Shown: piece by piece, positions 15,653 to 24,496 of the stretch | How positions within the stretch are numbered: position 1 is the first letter of the stretch | Layout of the letters: every line of letters starts with the position of its first letter | NCBI GenBank assembly: GCA_910585285.1 | Contig: CAJUDL010000047.1 | Span: 1-26,433, forward strand | Reading direction: 5' to 3' | From: an uncultured Muribaculaceae bacterium | GTDB taxonomy: Bacteria > Bacteroidota > Bacteroidia > Bacteroidales > Muribaculaceae | Length of the DNA stretch: 26,433 nt | Notes under the pieces: generated by a model | Told to the model about the DNA's origin: nothing | The model's input: the letters and a program-made list of their open reading frames with translations, nothing else | Databases searched by the model: none | Translations under genes and position numbers: made by a program

Positions 15653-18238
15653 TTACTTGATTTCAAGATCATTGTGATAATTCTGGGAGCGCAGAGTGGG
15701 CGACTGAAGTCCCTTAGAAATGTCAGAGACCTGACGGCGCGTGTAGTTGATCCACTCGGTCAACGATATTCTGCCGTTGTTGTCGGCATCTACACTCTTC
15801 TCCTGAAGTCCCTTGAGCAGACAATAAGTAAAGAGTCCATTGTTCCATTCCTGACTTTCCACCGCAAGTTCACCGCCACCGGCACTGGATAACACTGTGG
15901 CGCCCACACCCCAGCGAGTGTCACGGAACATATCGGACAGAATAGTGTTGACGCGCTCTACATCTTCCTTGGCAGAGACATTCTGTCCCGCAGAACGGAA
16001 GAGCAGTTCTTCCCCCTTTGACATCGCGACAGTATTGACTGCCACATAATCTTCCTTGTCAAGTTCACCGGAGTGGCAGGCATCTATGAAACATGCCCTG
16101 TTCAACGCCGGCACACCCTCGAAAACGCCCATGAAGTCATCATAAAGGATGCCGCCCTCCTTAGGATTAGCGAAATTCATGTCGTGAGCGCCGAGGTAAT
16201 AATCGAATTCGCTGTCAAGCACGCCGTGACCGGCGAAGAATACCAACACTACATCATCGGGACGTGATTCCGACAAGAAAGACCGGATTTTATTCAGACT
16301 CGCAACAGTCACTTGCTCATCAGTAAGAGTCAGCGTCTTTATCTTACCGAAGCAATCGGAGGAACTTTCCTTCAGTGCTTTCACAAAGTCTCCGGCATCT
16401 TTGGCGGCATAGCCGAGATTATAACAATTGTCGGCATAGGTCGAAACACCGGCTGCGACAACATAAAGATCTGGCTTGACAGCATTTTCAGGCGCATAAG
16501 TGACATTGAAAGTCTGACGCAGCGAACTGGAGCCTTTGACGTTTGTACACCACACTGCGATTTCGTTGTTGCCCGCAGTCAAAGCCAGCGTCTCGTGAAG
16601 CCGATGCAGACGACCCGTCACATATCTTTTGTCAGGGGTGAGCACAGGTACGCCGTTGATGGTGACAGTAACTTCGCTGAGGTCATATTGCGAATCTGTA
16701 AAGACAGCATCCAGCGTTATAGAGCCATCCACGCTTATAAACGGGATATTTACACGATTTACTTCTGTTGTCGGCACATGATAACCTGAAGAAAGGCTCT
16801 CTTCGCTAATACCGGCACGGCGCAGACGCTTTTTCCATGCTTTTTTCAGCAATTCTATCTCAGCGGGATCACCGCCAAGACGGCTCAATACGATGTCCGG
16901 ACGATTGTTGCGCAGGTCAAACTGTTCGAAGGCATAAGGCTGACCATCTTTCACAAAGTTGATATAACGGTTGATACCGGGTGTCGCTTTATAGTAATGG
17001 TCAGGCGTCAGGAAGATGTAGTCTGATTTTTCGCCGTCGACAACCTGATAAGCATAAACAAGTGGTTCCAAAGTCCCGACATCCCAGACCGTAATCTGAC
17101 CCGCCTTGTCCGAAGTAAACATTCGCGTCGAATCCGCGGACAGAGCGATTGAATTGATTTCGGCATGATGCACACGGCTCTGGCGATAGCTTTTGGTCTG
17201 ACCTTTCTTCCAGAAGTTAAGTCTTCCCAACGTCGTACCTGCAACGATGGTCTCGTCGGGCAATATCTCGCAGGACGTCACCAGCTCAAGATCTTCGTAA
17301 TCGGCAGCAAGGTCGCCGGTGTAGCTTATCGTTTTAAGATCCAGTGTCGCCACAGTCCGGTAGGCTGATGCAACAACAGCATAGTCATCATGAGGAGCTA
17401 TCTTGATGTCCCGAATCTTGAGGCAATTCTGAGAACCAAACCGAAGCGGTTTCTCGCTCTTCAGAGAACCTTCAATCAACGCCTCCCCTTTATCTTCGAT
17501 TCTTTCTACAAACGTATTGTCGGTACCCACCAGAAATCTGCCGTTGCCGTACGGGCGTGAGACTGCCGTTATTATGCGTCCTTTTGCAGGGACCTGGAAT
17601 ATATCTGGTTGGAAATATGCGGGATATTTATTTTCTGCGGAAGGCGCTTTCCCGACAAGTGTGGCATGCCGCAGATCCCACACCAACGGATATTGTCCCT
17701 TGGTCAAAAGCGAGTCAGTGCCGTAACTGACAGCCTTCCCGGCAGTGCGGTTCATTCCGCCGATTGTTCCGGCAAGCGTCACATTGTCACCTTGTGTTGT
17801 GGTCATAAGGAGCATGTCTCCGTTCTTGACAAAAGTGAAATCGGATCCGGCACGAAACTTCGGCATCCTGCCCGATGAAACGCGTCCGATGCGCTTACCT
17901 GTAGTCCAGTTTATCACCTCGTTGGCATCAAGCGACGGATCCTCTATGGTCTTTAACTTAAATTCCTGAGTGTCAGCATAAAATAGTGCAGGATCTGTCG
18001 GATGCGCGTATATTTCCGATGTGAACATCGGCAGCGTTGCCATAAGCATACGGTTGTTGAGATCCCATACACAAACCTCACCATCCGAGCGCGTCAGAAT
18101 ATACCGCTCGTCATAACTGATGACAAAATCCTTTATCGGATGCCCACGATGCAGCATTACCTGCACACCATCATCGGCAGAAGCAATCGGCGAGATCAGC
18201 AACAGGAAACAGACGGCCGCAGCATTTAATATTCTCAT
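15653..18238 (-). CDS. Exported WD40-repeat caspase-like protease (peptidase C14) with EF-hand
   Basis: An 861-aa protein. Residues 1-21 are a signal peptide (ending PIASA), so the protease is exported. About 30-400 form WD40-type repeats (for example VCVWDLNNRML, LSADSTRMFTSDKAGQITVWD). About 495-580 is a beta-rich, Ig-like linker. The caspase domain (about 589-812) shows the dyad His671 in VFFAGHG and Cys721 in FIDACHSG. After it comes a canonical 12-residue EF-hand loop, 817-828 (D817, D819, N821, G822, S825, E828), suggesting calcium control. The 4-base ATGA overlap with the CHASE2 gene and the 3-base gap to the next gene show translational coupling. Substrate is unknown; known C14 enzymes cut after Arg/Lys or Asp. 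Confidence 0.9.
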   Translation of the reverse strand: MRILNAAAVCFLLLISPIASADDGVQVMLHRGHPIKDFVISYDERYILTRSDGEVCVWDLNNRMLMATLPMFTSEIYAHPTDPALFYADTQEFKLKTIEDPSLDANEVINWTTGKRIGRVSSGRMPKFRAGSDFTFVKNGDMLLMTTTQGDNVTLAGTIGGMNRTAGKAVSYGTDSLLTKGQYPLVWDLRHATLVGKAPSAENKYPAYFQPDIFQVPAKGRIITAVSRPYGNGRFLVGTDNTFVERIEDKGEALIEGSLKSEKPLRFGSQNCLKIRDIKIAPHDDYAVVASAYRTVATLDLKTISYTGDLAADYEDLELVTSCEILPDETIVAGTTLGRLNFWKKGQTKSYRQSRVHHAEINSIALSADSTRMFTSDKAGQITVWDVGTLEPLVYAYQVVDGEKSDYIFLTPDHYYKATPGINRYINFVKDGQPYAFEQFDLRNNRPDIVLSRLGGDPAEIELLKKAWKKRLRRAGISEESLSSGYHVPTTEVNRVNIPFISVDGSITLDAVFTDSQYDLSEVTVTINGVPVLTPDKRYVTGRLHRLHETLALTAGNNEIAVWCTNVKGSSSLRQTFNVTYAPENAVKPDLYVVAAGVSTYADNCYNLGYAAKDAGDFVKALKESSSDCFGKIKTLTLTDEQVTVASLNKIRSFLSESRPDDVVLVFFAGHGVLDSEFDYYLGAHDMNFANPKEGGILYDDFMGVFEGVPALNRACFIDACHSGELDKEDYVAVNTVAMSKGEELLFRSAGQNVSAKEDVERVNTILSDMFRDTRWGVGATVLSSAGGGELAVESQEWNNGLFTYCLLKGLQEKSVDADNNGRISLTEWINYTRRQVSDISKGLQSPTLRSQNYHNDLEIK

Positions 18239-20091
18239 ATTGGTATAATTATCATTTTATCAGTTACCAAAGTGCGTTTGCCTGCCGATGCGTCCATGTA
18301 CCATACAGAAAGGGTGACATCGAAAGGTTCGATCGGATTGCCGTCGATGGAATATAGGCTACGGTCAAAGGTTAGAATCCCTTCTTTGCAGTTGAGCTTC
18401 TTGTTGATGGTCTCGCCATTGTGGTCATAGCTGGCGAAGAAGAAGTGTTTGTCATCAACTGGAAGAGTTGTCTTGAGCTCAATTGGATCAAGCAAGTAAT
18501 AAGTGTCACTCAAGACTATGCCGAGCTCCAGAGTGTTGATCAGTTCACCCTGACGAGTCGACAACTGCTTTGACTGAACGAAATAGGAGTTCATATCGGC
18601 GGATTTGATGCCTGTATACTTTTCTGCAACTACCAACGACTGCTTCTTGGTTGTGGTATTCTGCACCTTCATTGCTTGGCGTGGTGCCGACCATCTGATG
18701 GATGCGTTGCCGGAGAAAGTATCGCCGACCTGATAAACTTTGCCCCCGATTGTGATATTCGGAGTGGTAAGATATAAAATTTTGAAATTGTCGGCGGAAG
18801 CCGCAAATACCGACATTAACGAGAAAACCACAGCTACGATAATATTTTTCATACTTTTTGCTTTTGAGAAGTTACTTTTTATGTATTTGACTACGATTCC
18901 GAACTGGCGTTTAATTGATTCGCAATTCTCTTTTATAAAGTAAAGTACTGTGAGCCAGAGTGTAGGGAAGTAAAGGTCGCACATTACCCCGGTGAAAAGA
19001 TACATTACGATGTTAAGTCCCAAAATAACTACGCCGAAGCTCAACCCCGCTACAAACAGGTGAACAATTTTGGATTGCGCCCATTTTGCTGGCAACAGAC
19101 TAAACGGATCGTATATAAGCATCAGCGTAAGAAGCACATATATCACGAAGAAAATTCCCATCCACCACCAGTTGATAATGTGACGTCCTGCCTCCAGAGC
19201 TATTACTGCGTTAATTAGTATTACCGGACCCGCAATCGAGCCTGTGTAAGTGTCGTGATCATCGCCGCCGACAAAATCACCTATTACTACGGTATTCCCC
19301 TCGACGAGTTCGGCGAGTTCATCAGGAGAATATACATCTAATAGGTCTGCGGTGAGGTTATAATATGTCTTCTCGCCATATGCATCGTAACACCCATCAA
19401 TACGATAAGGCATCCAAAGAGGCAATGTGCCCATAGCAAGTCTACCGTGGTCGCTTGGGAACAGACCTGCGAGACATACATCGAAACCGTTGCGCAGATT
19501 ATAGGTAGACAGAGCCATATCCTGCACATCGCCGTGGTCGTAGCGATATTTTACGAAATTATCCTCGTCAAGCGATACATTGTATTCAGATGAAGCAAGT
19601 CTGTTAGGCAGAATCGCATCCTCCGCATCTTCTTCACCATTTGCCGAGACAAGCAGACGCGGCATATTGTTTAGGGTTGCGAATAAGAGAGAGTCTGCCT
19701 CGCCGGAATCCGATTTAAAAAATTGCACATCCACAATCACGCTCTTGTAATTAGCGTCCCTGATGGATGACAAAAACTGCGCCAGGCGTCCGCGGCTGAC
19801 CACAGGACGTTCGCCAACAGGGATTCCGAAATCATCGACTGCCGGCACCATCTCCCGGTCATAACCGATATTGACAGGGAAAAATTCCTGTGACATAGAT
19901 GCCTGATTCACGTCTGCCTTACCTGATATCTTGTCTTTATATATCTGCCGCACCACGTCGAGTTGCTTCATGATGCTACCTGTGCCATTCCTGTCTATCG
20001 ACAGCGAGTTGCCAAAAAGTGTGAGCGACACGAGCAACAGTGCGTTGAAGCACACCAGCAAACTTCTTGATATGACGGATTTATTTATCAT
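18235..20091 (-). CDS. CHASE2-domain membrane protein fused to a second secreted domain
   Basis: A 618-aa protein. One membrane helix (about 9-27) is followed by an extracytoplasmic CHASE2-type sensor domain (about 35-305; VSRGRLAQFLSSI, SVIVDVQFF, GNTVVIGDF, GPVILINAVIALEAGR) and three membrane helices (about 308-330, 342-366, 368-386). CHASE2 proteins normally continue into a kinase, cyclase or other output domain. Here a basic cytoplasmic stretch leads to Met414 and a second signal-peptide-like segment (414-434, ending AASA), then a beta-rich domain of about 185 residues that I do not recognise. The downstream part could be started separately at ATG 18850-18852, or cleaved after ASA. It overlaps the caspase gene by 4 bases. 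Confidence 0.82.
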   Translation of the reverse strand: MINKSVISRSLLVCFNALLLVSLTLFGNSLSIDRNGTGSIMKQLDVVRQIYKDKISGKADVNQASMSQEFFPVNIGYDREMVPAVDDFGIPVGERPVVSRGRLAQFLSSIRDANYKSVIVDVQFFKSDSGEADSLLFATLNNMPRLLVSANGEEDAEDAILPNRLASSEYNVSLDEDNFVKYRYDHGDVQDMALSTYNLRNGFDVCLAGLFPSDHGRLAMGTLPLWMPYRIDGCYDAYGEKTYYNLTADLLDVYSPDELAELVEGNTVVIGDFVGGDDHDTYTGSIAGPVILINAVIALEAGRHIINWWWMGIFFVIYVLLTLMLIYDPFSLLPAKWAQSKIVHLFVAGLSFGVVILGLNIVMYLFTGVMCDLYFPTLWLTVLYFIKENCESIKRQFGIVVKYIKSNFSKAKSMKNIIVAVVFSLMSVFAASADNFKILYLTTPNITIGGKVYQVGDTFSGNASIRWSAPRQAMKVQNTTTKKQSLVVAEKYTGIKSADMNSYFVQSKQLSTRQGELINTLELGIVLSDTYYLLDPIELKTTLPVDDKHFFFASYDHNGETINKKLNCKEGILTFDRSLYSIDGNPIEPFDVTLSVWYMDASAGKRTLVTDKMIIIPI

Positions 20092-20104
20092 TCGTATTAG
20101 CAGG

Positions 20105-21814
20105 TTACTTTACTTTAAAGGTCTCGACGAGCTGTATGTCAGCGTCTGCCGGCGGAACTTCACCTGATTCAAGAGGAGTGAAGATTGTATATTCCGTCGA
20201 TTTTTTACCCTCTACTATCGCAGCGTTGTCAAGTAGCCATTTGATAGCGACGAAGTGCTCCTTCTTGCTTTTCAGATAGGTATCGACCACTTTATTGCAT
20301 TGGTCTACAATTTTTTTGCTTTTGCCAAGCTCTTTGCCATATCTTATCGCTCCTAAACCGAGTTGCGGCAGTGAGATGGATACCGTCGCCTGGTTTACGC
20401 GAATTGAGTTTACCAGTGAATTGAGTTTATTCAAAGTTTCAATTTCACGCAAAATCTCTGTCCCGAGTTCAGGAATTCTCACTTCGAAGGGATCGAAGTT
20501 GGCTCCGAGGGCTGCCTGAACACCGGTAGCGTTGCGCACTGCGTTGGTACCGCCGTTGTTGATTATGCGGGTAGCTTTGCAAACCAGTCCTTGCGATGTC
20601 TTGAGATACCATGTGTGATATTCATACTTCGGCTGGCCTTCGTTGTTGTGAATTAGTGAGTTGACACCGTTATACAGTTGGAGAACATTGCCAAAATACT
20701 GATTGACGTTGCCCACGTTTGTCATCTGCGGCTTATCCCATTTGTTGGGAGCGGGGACATCCGTCCAACCGAACAATGTCACCTTCTCTTGTGATTTTAC
20801 GCTCGATTCCGGGCGAATCAGTTTTGTTTTCGCTTTCGACAGTTTTGCGTTATACACGATATATTTGCCGGATCCGTTGTCACATGGCATCCAGAATATG
20901 AGCTGCTGGCAGCCGTTGATCGGCACAGTGAATGTCACGGGGTCGTTTATTTCGTTGAGCATCAGTTCCGTCACGACTTCACCATCGGCTCCGACCAGGA
21001 TACGCTGCTGACGGTCGGTATAAGTGCCGGCATCAAGCAGTCCGGAGTCGGCAGGACTTATACATGCCACTGTAAATGTCACCGAGTTATATTCACCATA
21101 TGTATTGAACGCAGCCACCGACGATTCTTCAGCTTCGCCTCCCGCCGCCAGCATCATCAGTCCCGCCATGCCGGCGAGCGAGGAGCCAATCATGCTGCCG
21201 CCGACCATACCTCCGGCTACAAACGAAGATCCTACTGCTGTCGCGCCGACTGCTCCCGCCATCGCCGCGTTGGGGTCATCGCCGAGAACTCCATGTTCAA
21301 GTGAGAAATGAACACTTGTCTTCAGCATGAAACCGTTGTTTATGCGCGTACCGTCGCGGAGTGTCCAATATTTCTTGATATCAGAGCCGTCACAACACAA
21401 TCCTTCAGAAGTACCCGACACATAATGCAGATAAGGTTTGGTTAAGCGCAACAGGTCGATATTCTCCGGACAATCAGGTTTAGGATGAGTAAACAAGTCG
21501 TTTTCAACGATATTACCCCTATAAAGCACAATGTCTGCGACTCCGACGGTTCCACCCCCCTTGCGGTTGTCGAAGGTCAGCTTGCGACATTTGTCAATTT
21601 TAACCCAATGTTTGATTGGCATGCCGGTTGCGCGCACCGGAACAGTGTAGAGTATCTTGTCATCGGCAAGCACATTAATCTCGCCGTCTTTCACGTTCGA
21701 ACTGCCCACTGAACCGGTTACAAAAGTGATATAATCGAACTGACCGCCGAGGTCGAACGATGCTGACGAATATATATGGTCGTGGAAGAAGCTCGCTCCC
21801 GATGTGAACAACAT
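20105..21814 (-). CDS. 3' part of an NPCBM-repeat protein, separated by an in-frame TGA
   Basis: This 569-aa reading is in the same frame as the 380-aa gene upstream and is separated from it by one TGA and seven sense codons. Taken from ATG 21812-21814 it has no signal peptide and begins inside an NPCBM-like domain (SSASFDLGGQFDYITFVTG), so it is very likely the back half of a single longer gene. A fourth NPCBM-like copy (about 160-325) is interrupted by a Gly/Ala-rich insert (about 186-226). Residues 350-569 are a region of unknown fold with predicted helices. It ends 13 bases before the CHASE2 start, in the same operon. Translation may depend on readthrough or reinitiation. Confidence 0.7.
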   Translation of the reverse strand: MLFTSGASFFHDHIYSSASFDLGGQFDYITFVTGSVGSSNVKDGEINVLADDKILYTVPVRATGMPIKHWVKIDKCRKLTFDNRKGGGTVGVADIVLYRGNIVENDLFTHPKPDCPENIDLLRLTKPYLHYVSGTSEGLCCDGSDIKKYWTLRDGTRINNGFMLKTSVHFSLEHGVLGDDPNAAMAGAVGATAVGSSFVAGGMVGGSMIGSSLAGMAGLMMLAAGGEAEESSVAAFNTYGEYNSVTFTVACISPADSGLLDAGTYTDRQQRILVGADGEVVTELMLNEINDPVTFTVPINGCQQLIFWMPCDNGSGKYIVYNAKLSKAKTKLIRPESSVKSQEKVTLFGWTDVPAPNKWDKPQMTNVGNVNQYFGNVLQLYNGVNSLIHNNEGQPKYEYHTWYLKTSQGLVCKATRIINNGGTNAVRNATGVQAALGANFDPFEVRIPELGTEILREIETLNKLNSLVNSIRVNQATVSISLPQLGLGAIRYGKELGKSKKIVDQCNKVVDTYLKSKKEHFVAIKWLLDNAAIVEGKKSTEYTIFTPLESGEVPPADADIQLVETFKVK

Positions 21815-21835
21815 ACCCTCTGAATGTTGTACGCC

Positions 21836-21838
21836 TCA
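21836..21838 (-). other. In-frame TGA interrupting the NPCBM gene
   Basis: On the minus strand the codons read GGT TTC TCG ATG TGA GGC GTA CAA CAT. Both sides are in one frame, and the third NPCBM-like copy spans the stop: GFSM before it, and GVQHSEG after, lines up with GFSLGSVGEYL in the first copy. Confidence 0.8.
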
Positions 21839-22978
21839 CATCGAGAAACCGATGTAGTCGCTCTTGCCTGTGAACAGCATCTGATCGCGGTCAAGGCCAC
21901 CGAGTATGGCGAACGGCTCGATGTTGCTCATAAGCGGGCATACGTCCGGAAGCTTCGCGAGTTTAGGATCGGCGGCTACCGGTTGCGAAACGTCCACACT
22001 CTCCGGTGTCATACCTTTAGGCCACGCTGTGACTTCGGCGAAACCGGCGTTGATATCCCATTGAGATTGGTCAGAATGGAATGACAGACGGCTTACTCCC
22101 TCCACATCTATTACCACCTGCTCGGCTGTGTCGAGCTGACGTATCTCCTTCTGGTAGATAGTGTATCCGTCGCCTTGGATTGTCAGATACCCCTGCCCCT
22201 CGGCTGTATTCCTGTTGTTATCCAACGGACCTACTATGAAACTCAGCTTGTCGTATCTTTTGTTGAGGTTGAACATGACACTTCCGAAATGACCTCCGGA
22301 AATCTGCATTTTCATATTCAATGCCAAACCGTTATGATACTTGTTTCCGTTGATTTTCATCGTCTTGTATTTTCCGGTGGGAGAAATAAGCAGGACGTTA
22401 CTGTTCGTATAATATGGCGGCAGATCGGTCACAAGCAGTGCTTTTGTCTTCGCAGCAGACTGATCGAGCTGTGGCTTCCTTGGTGTCTCTCCGGCTGTCC
22501 AGAGCTGAGGCTGTCCCACTCCAAGATAAATCTCGCCTGACAGGATATCGAAAGTTACCTCTTGCGCGCCGGCAACATTTACCTCGAAGGAACGCGGTAT
22601 GTCGAAATCGTAAATCTTCTCATCCACAAGTTTCTTGCCGTCGGCACGTACTGTTACAATCGACGGCTGGCTGCTGACCCGTGTATTGACCATCGGACCC
22701 ATCATGAATGTTAGCTTGTTATATTTCCCTCCAAGCTTGAAGGTCACCTTACCGATCTTTTGGGGAGCAATCAGATATTCGCCCACGCTGCCTAATGAGA
22801 ACCCTGTAGCGGCAGTGTAATCTCCCATCATTTTCAGCTTGGTCCCTTTTACATAGGCGTTATAGGCTACATCATCGCTATGGGCGCATGACGTCAATGG
22901 CGTTACGGCTTCGGCAGTAAATCCAGAAACAAGCAGGCATGATATTGCCAATATAATACCGGAGGTGATATATTTCAT
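21836..22978 (-). CDS. Secreted NPCBM-repeat protein, 5' part (stops early)
   Basis: A 380-aa protein with signal peptide (1-24, ending AEA). It holds two complete copies of an NPCBM-like jelly-roll domain: copy 1 about 40-165 (VTFKLGGKYNKLTFMMGP, VRADGKKLVDEKIY, SFEVNVAGAQEVTFDI) and copy 2 about 195-325 (VMFNLNKRYDKLSFIVGP, LTIQGDGYTIYQKEI, QVVIDVEGVSRLSF). It then breaks off at a TGA just as a third copy begins. The NPCBM fold is associated with carbohydrate binding on glycosidases; here no catalytic domain is visible. It is the first gene of the CHASE2-caspase operon and is driven by a consensus promoter 55 bases upstream. Confidence 0.85.
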   Translation of the reverse strand: MKYITSGIILAISCLLVSGFTAEAVTPLTSCAHSDDVAYNAYVKGTKLKMMGDYTAATGFSLGSVGEYLIAPQKIGKVTFKLGGKYNKLTFMMGPMVNTRVSSQPSIVTVRADGKKLVDEKIYDFDIPRSFEVNVAGAQEVTFDILSGEIYLGVGQPQLWTAGETPRKPQLDQSAAKTKALLVTDLPPYYTNSNVLLISPTGKYKTMKINGNKYHNGLALNMKMQISGGHFGSVMFNLNKRYDKLSFIVGPLDNNRNTAEGQGYLTIQGDGYTIYQKEIRQLDTAEQVVIDVEGVSRLSFHSDQSQWDINAGFAEVTAWPKGMTPESVDVSQPVAADPKLAKLPDVCPLMSNIEPFAILGGLDRDQMLFTGKSDYIGFSM

Positions 22979-23032
22979 GTGCTTTTTAAGTGCTTTTAAG
23001 TGAAATTAGTTCTGATTGTTATGATTAGTCTC

Positions 23033-23064
23033 CAAAGATACGACAAATCTTTCAACATACCAAA
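23033..23064 (-). promoter_or_regulatory. Promoter of the NPCBM-CHASE2-caspase operon
   Basis: On the minus strand: TTTG (23064-23061), exactly 20 bases, then TATCTTTG (23040-23033). This is the full Bacteroidota consensus TTTG-N20-TAnnTTTG. The predicted RNA start is near 23026, giving a leader of about 48 bases before the ATG at 22978. Confidence 0.85.
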
Positions 23065-23168
23065 ATAACGTGAAGAATCTGCGAATTTTAGGCTTCATAC
23101 TGCAAAAATGTTACGGCTCAGGAATGGCGCATTATACGAATAGAGGGTGTTTTTGCGTTTATAGATAG

Positions 23169-24191
23169 ATGAAATTTGCAAAGAACCTCAAAATATACTT
23201 ATGCACCCTCGTTTCCGCCGGATCTATACTTTCGGCAGAAGCGCAAAACACCTCATCAGGATATGGTTTTCTGGATATCCCTGTTTCATCACACACCTAC
23301 GCTCTTGGTGGTGTGAATTCAGCTCTGATCGACAACGATATCTTACTCGTTGACCAGAATCCGGCTTTGCTGGGTCCGGAGGTCGGATATCAGGCTGCCG
23401 CATCATATATGCACTATATGGGTTCGGGAAATTTCGGCGGTGTGCGTTTCGGCATGCCGGCAGGTGAAAGAAGCGCATGGGCAGCCGGCATCAGATATCT
23501 CAATTATGGAGCATTCGACGGATACCTTCAGGATGGCACTCCAACAGGTTCCTTTACTCCTCAGGATATTGTTTTTGAAGGCACTTATTCCCACGACATA
23601 ACCGAAAGGTTGCGAGGCGGTGTCAGCTATCGCATGATCTATAGCAACTATGAGCAATACACCGCGTTTGCCATGGCTGTGGATCTTGGTATAAATTATT
23701 ATAATGAGGAAAAAGACCTGTCTTTATCGGCTGTTCTTACCAACATGGGAGGACAAGTGAAACGTTTCGATTCCGAATATAACCGTCTGCCGTTTGATTT
23801 TCGTCTCGGATATATGCAGACACTTGGGAACTCTGCGTTTCAGCTCTCCATCAACGCATGGCATCTGACACGCTGGAAACTTCCCTATTATTCACACGAC
23901 AGTAACGATCCCGACAAAAGGCAGCAGATCAAATCTAGTTTCTTTACAGACTTATTCCGGCATCTTGTATTCGGGCTGCAATACTCCCCTTCCGAGAAAT
24001 TTTATCTTGCAATAGGTTACAACTACAAGACACGCACCGACATGTCTGCCTACCAGCGTAATTTCCTCTCCGGATTCTCTCTTGGAGGTGGCATTAGAGT
24101 TAGAAACTTTGGGGTTGGCGTTTCTTATGCTATGCCACATAAATCCGCCTCTACCCTGATGCTCAATCTAAACTGGATCATTCGCGAATAA
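23169..24191 (+). CDS. porQ: Type IX secretion system protein PorQ
   Basis: A 340-aa outer-membrane beta-barrel protein of the PorV/PorQ family, part of the type IX secretion and attachment machinery of Bacteroidota. It has a signal peptide (1-25, ending AEAQ). The family start YGFLDIPVSSHTYALGGVNSALIDND and QNPALLGPEVG are clear, followed by regular amphipathic strands (FGGVRFGMP, AAGIRYLNYG, GGVSYRMIY, YLAIGYNYKTR, GGIRVRNFGVGVSYAM) and a C-terminal strand ending NLNWIIRE. It is divergent from the caspase operon across 190 bases. I find no convincing promoter for it there (only a weak TGTTTTTG at 23148-23155). The members usually found near porQ are not in this window. Confidence 0.88.
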   Translation: MKFAKNLKIYLCTLVSAGSILSAEAQNTSSGYGFLDIPVSSHTYALGGVNSALIDNDILLVDQNPALLGPEVGYQAAASYMHYMGSGNFGGVRFGMPAGERSAWAAGIRYLNYGAFDGYLQDGTPTGSFTPQDIVFEGTYSHDITERLRGGVSYRMIYSNYEQYTAFAMAVDLGINYYNEEKDLSLSAVLTNMGGQVKRFDSEYNRLPFDFRLGYMQTLGNSAFQLSINAWHLTRWKLPYYSHDSNDPDKRQQIKSSFFTDLFRHLVFGLQYSPSEKFYLAIGYNYKTRTDMSAYQRNFLSGFSLGGGIRVRNFGVGVSYAMPHKSASTLMLNLNWIIRE

Positions 24192-24496
24192 TCCATGTGT
24201 AATTGATTTTCAATGACTTTTATCACTAAAAATCAACCATATAATAAAAAAACGGTACAACTATCCATTGTCGGAAAAAGAAAATAGAAAAGGTGCTTTT
24301 AGGGAGTGAATGGATTAGAAAAAGGTGCGTGTTTCGAATGAAAGATTTGACTAAATCTTAACTGTTAATAAGAATTTTTATTGTTTGATGGTGGTAGTTC
24401 GGGAATGAATGGAGACTTCAATGAAGTTATCGGCATGACAATATTTGAGGTTATTTTCAAACAAATACAACTATTAAGTTGTATAATTAAGGAAAG
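24192..24496. other. 305-base gene-free stretch between porQ and the toxin-antitoxin pair
   Basis: AT-rich, with no credible open frame. It holds a weak 8-bp stem after porQ (TTGATTTT 24203-24210 with AAAATCAA 24229-24236, 18-base loop, no T-run), a 7-bp hairpin AAGATTT/AAATCTT (24342-24359), and the palindrome at 24465-24484 listed separately. Confidence 0.6.
24465..24484 (+). promoter_or_regulatory. Perfect 20-base palindrome, probable operator
   Basis: ATACAACT, four bases, AGTTGTAT: a perfect dyad 12 bases before the start codon of the toxin-like gene. Position and size fit autoregulation by the Xre antitoxin encoded two genes on, as in other type II modules. It could also form an RNA hairpin near the start codon. 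Confidence 0.55.
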
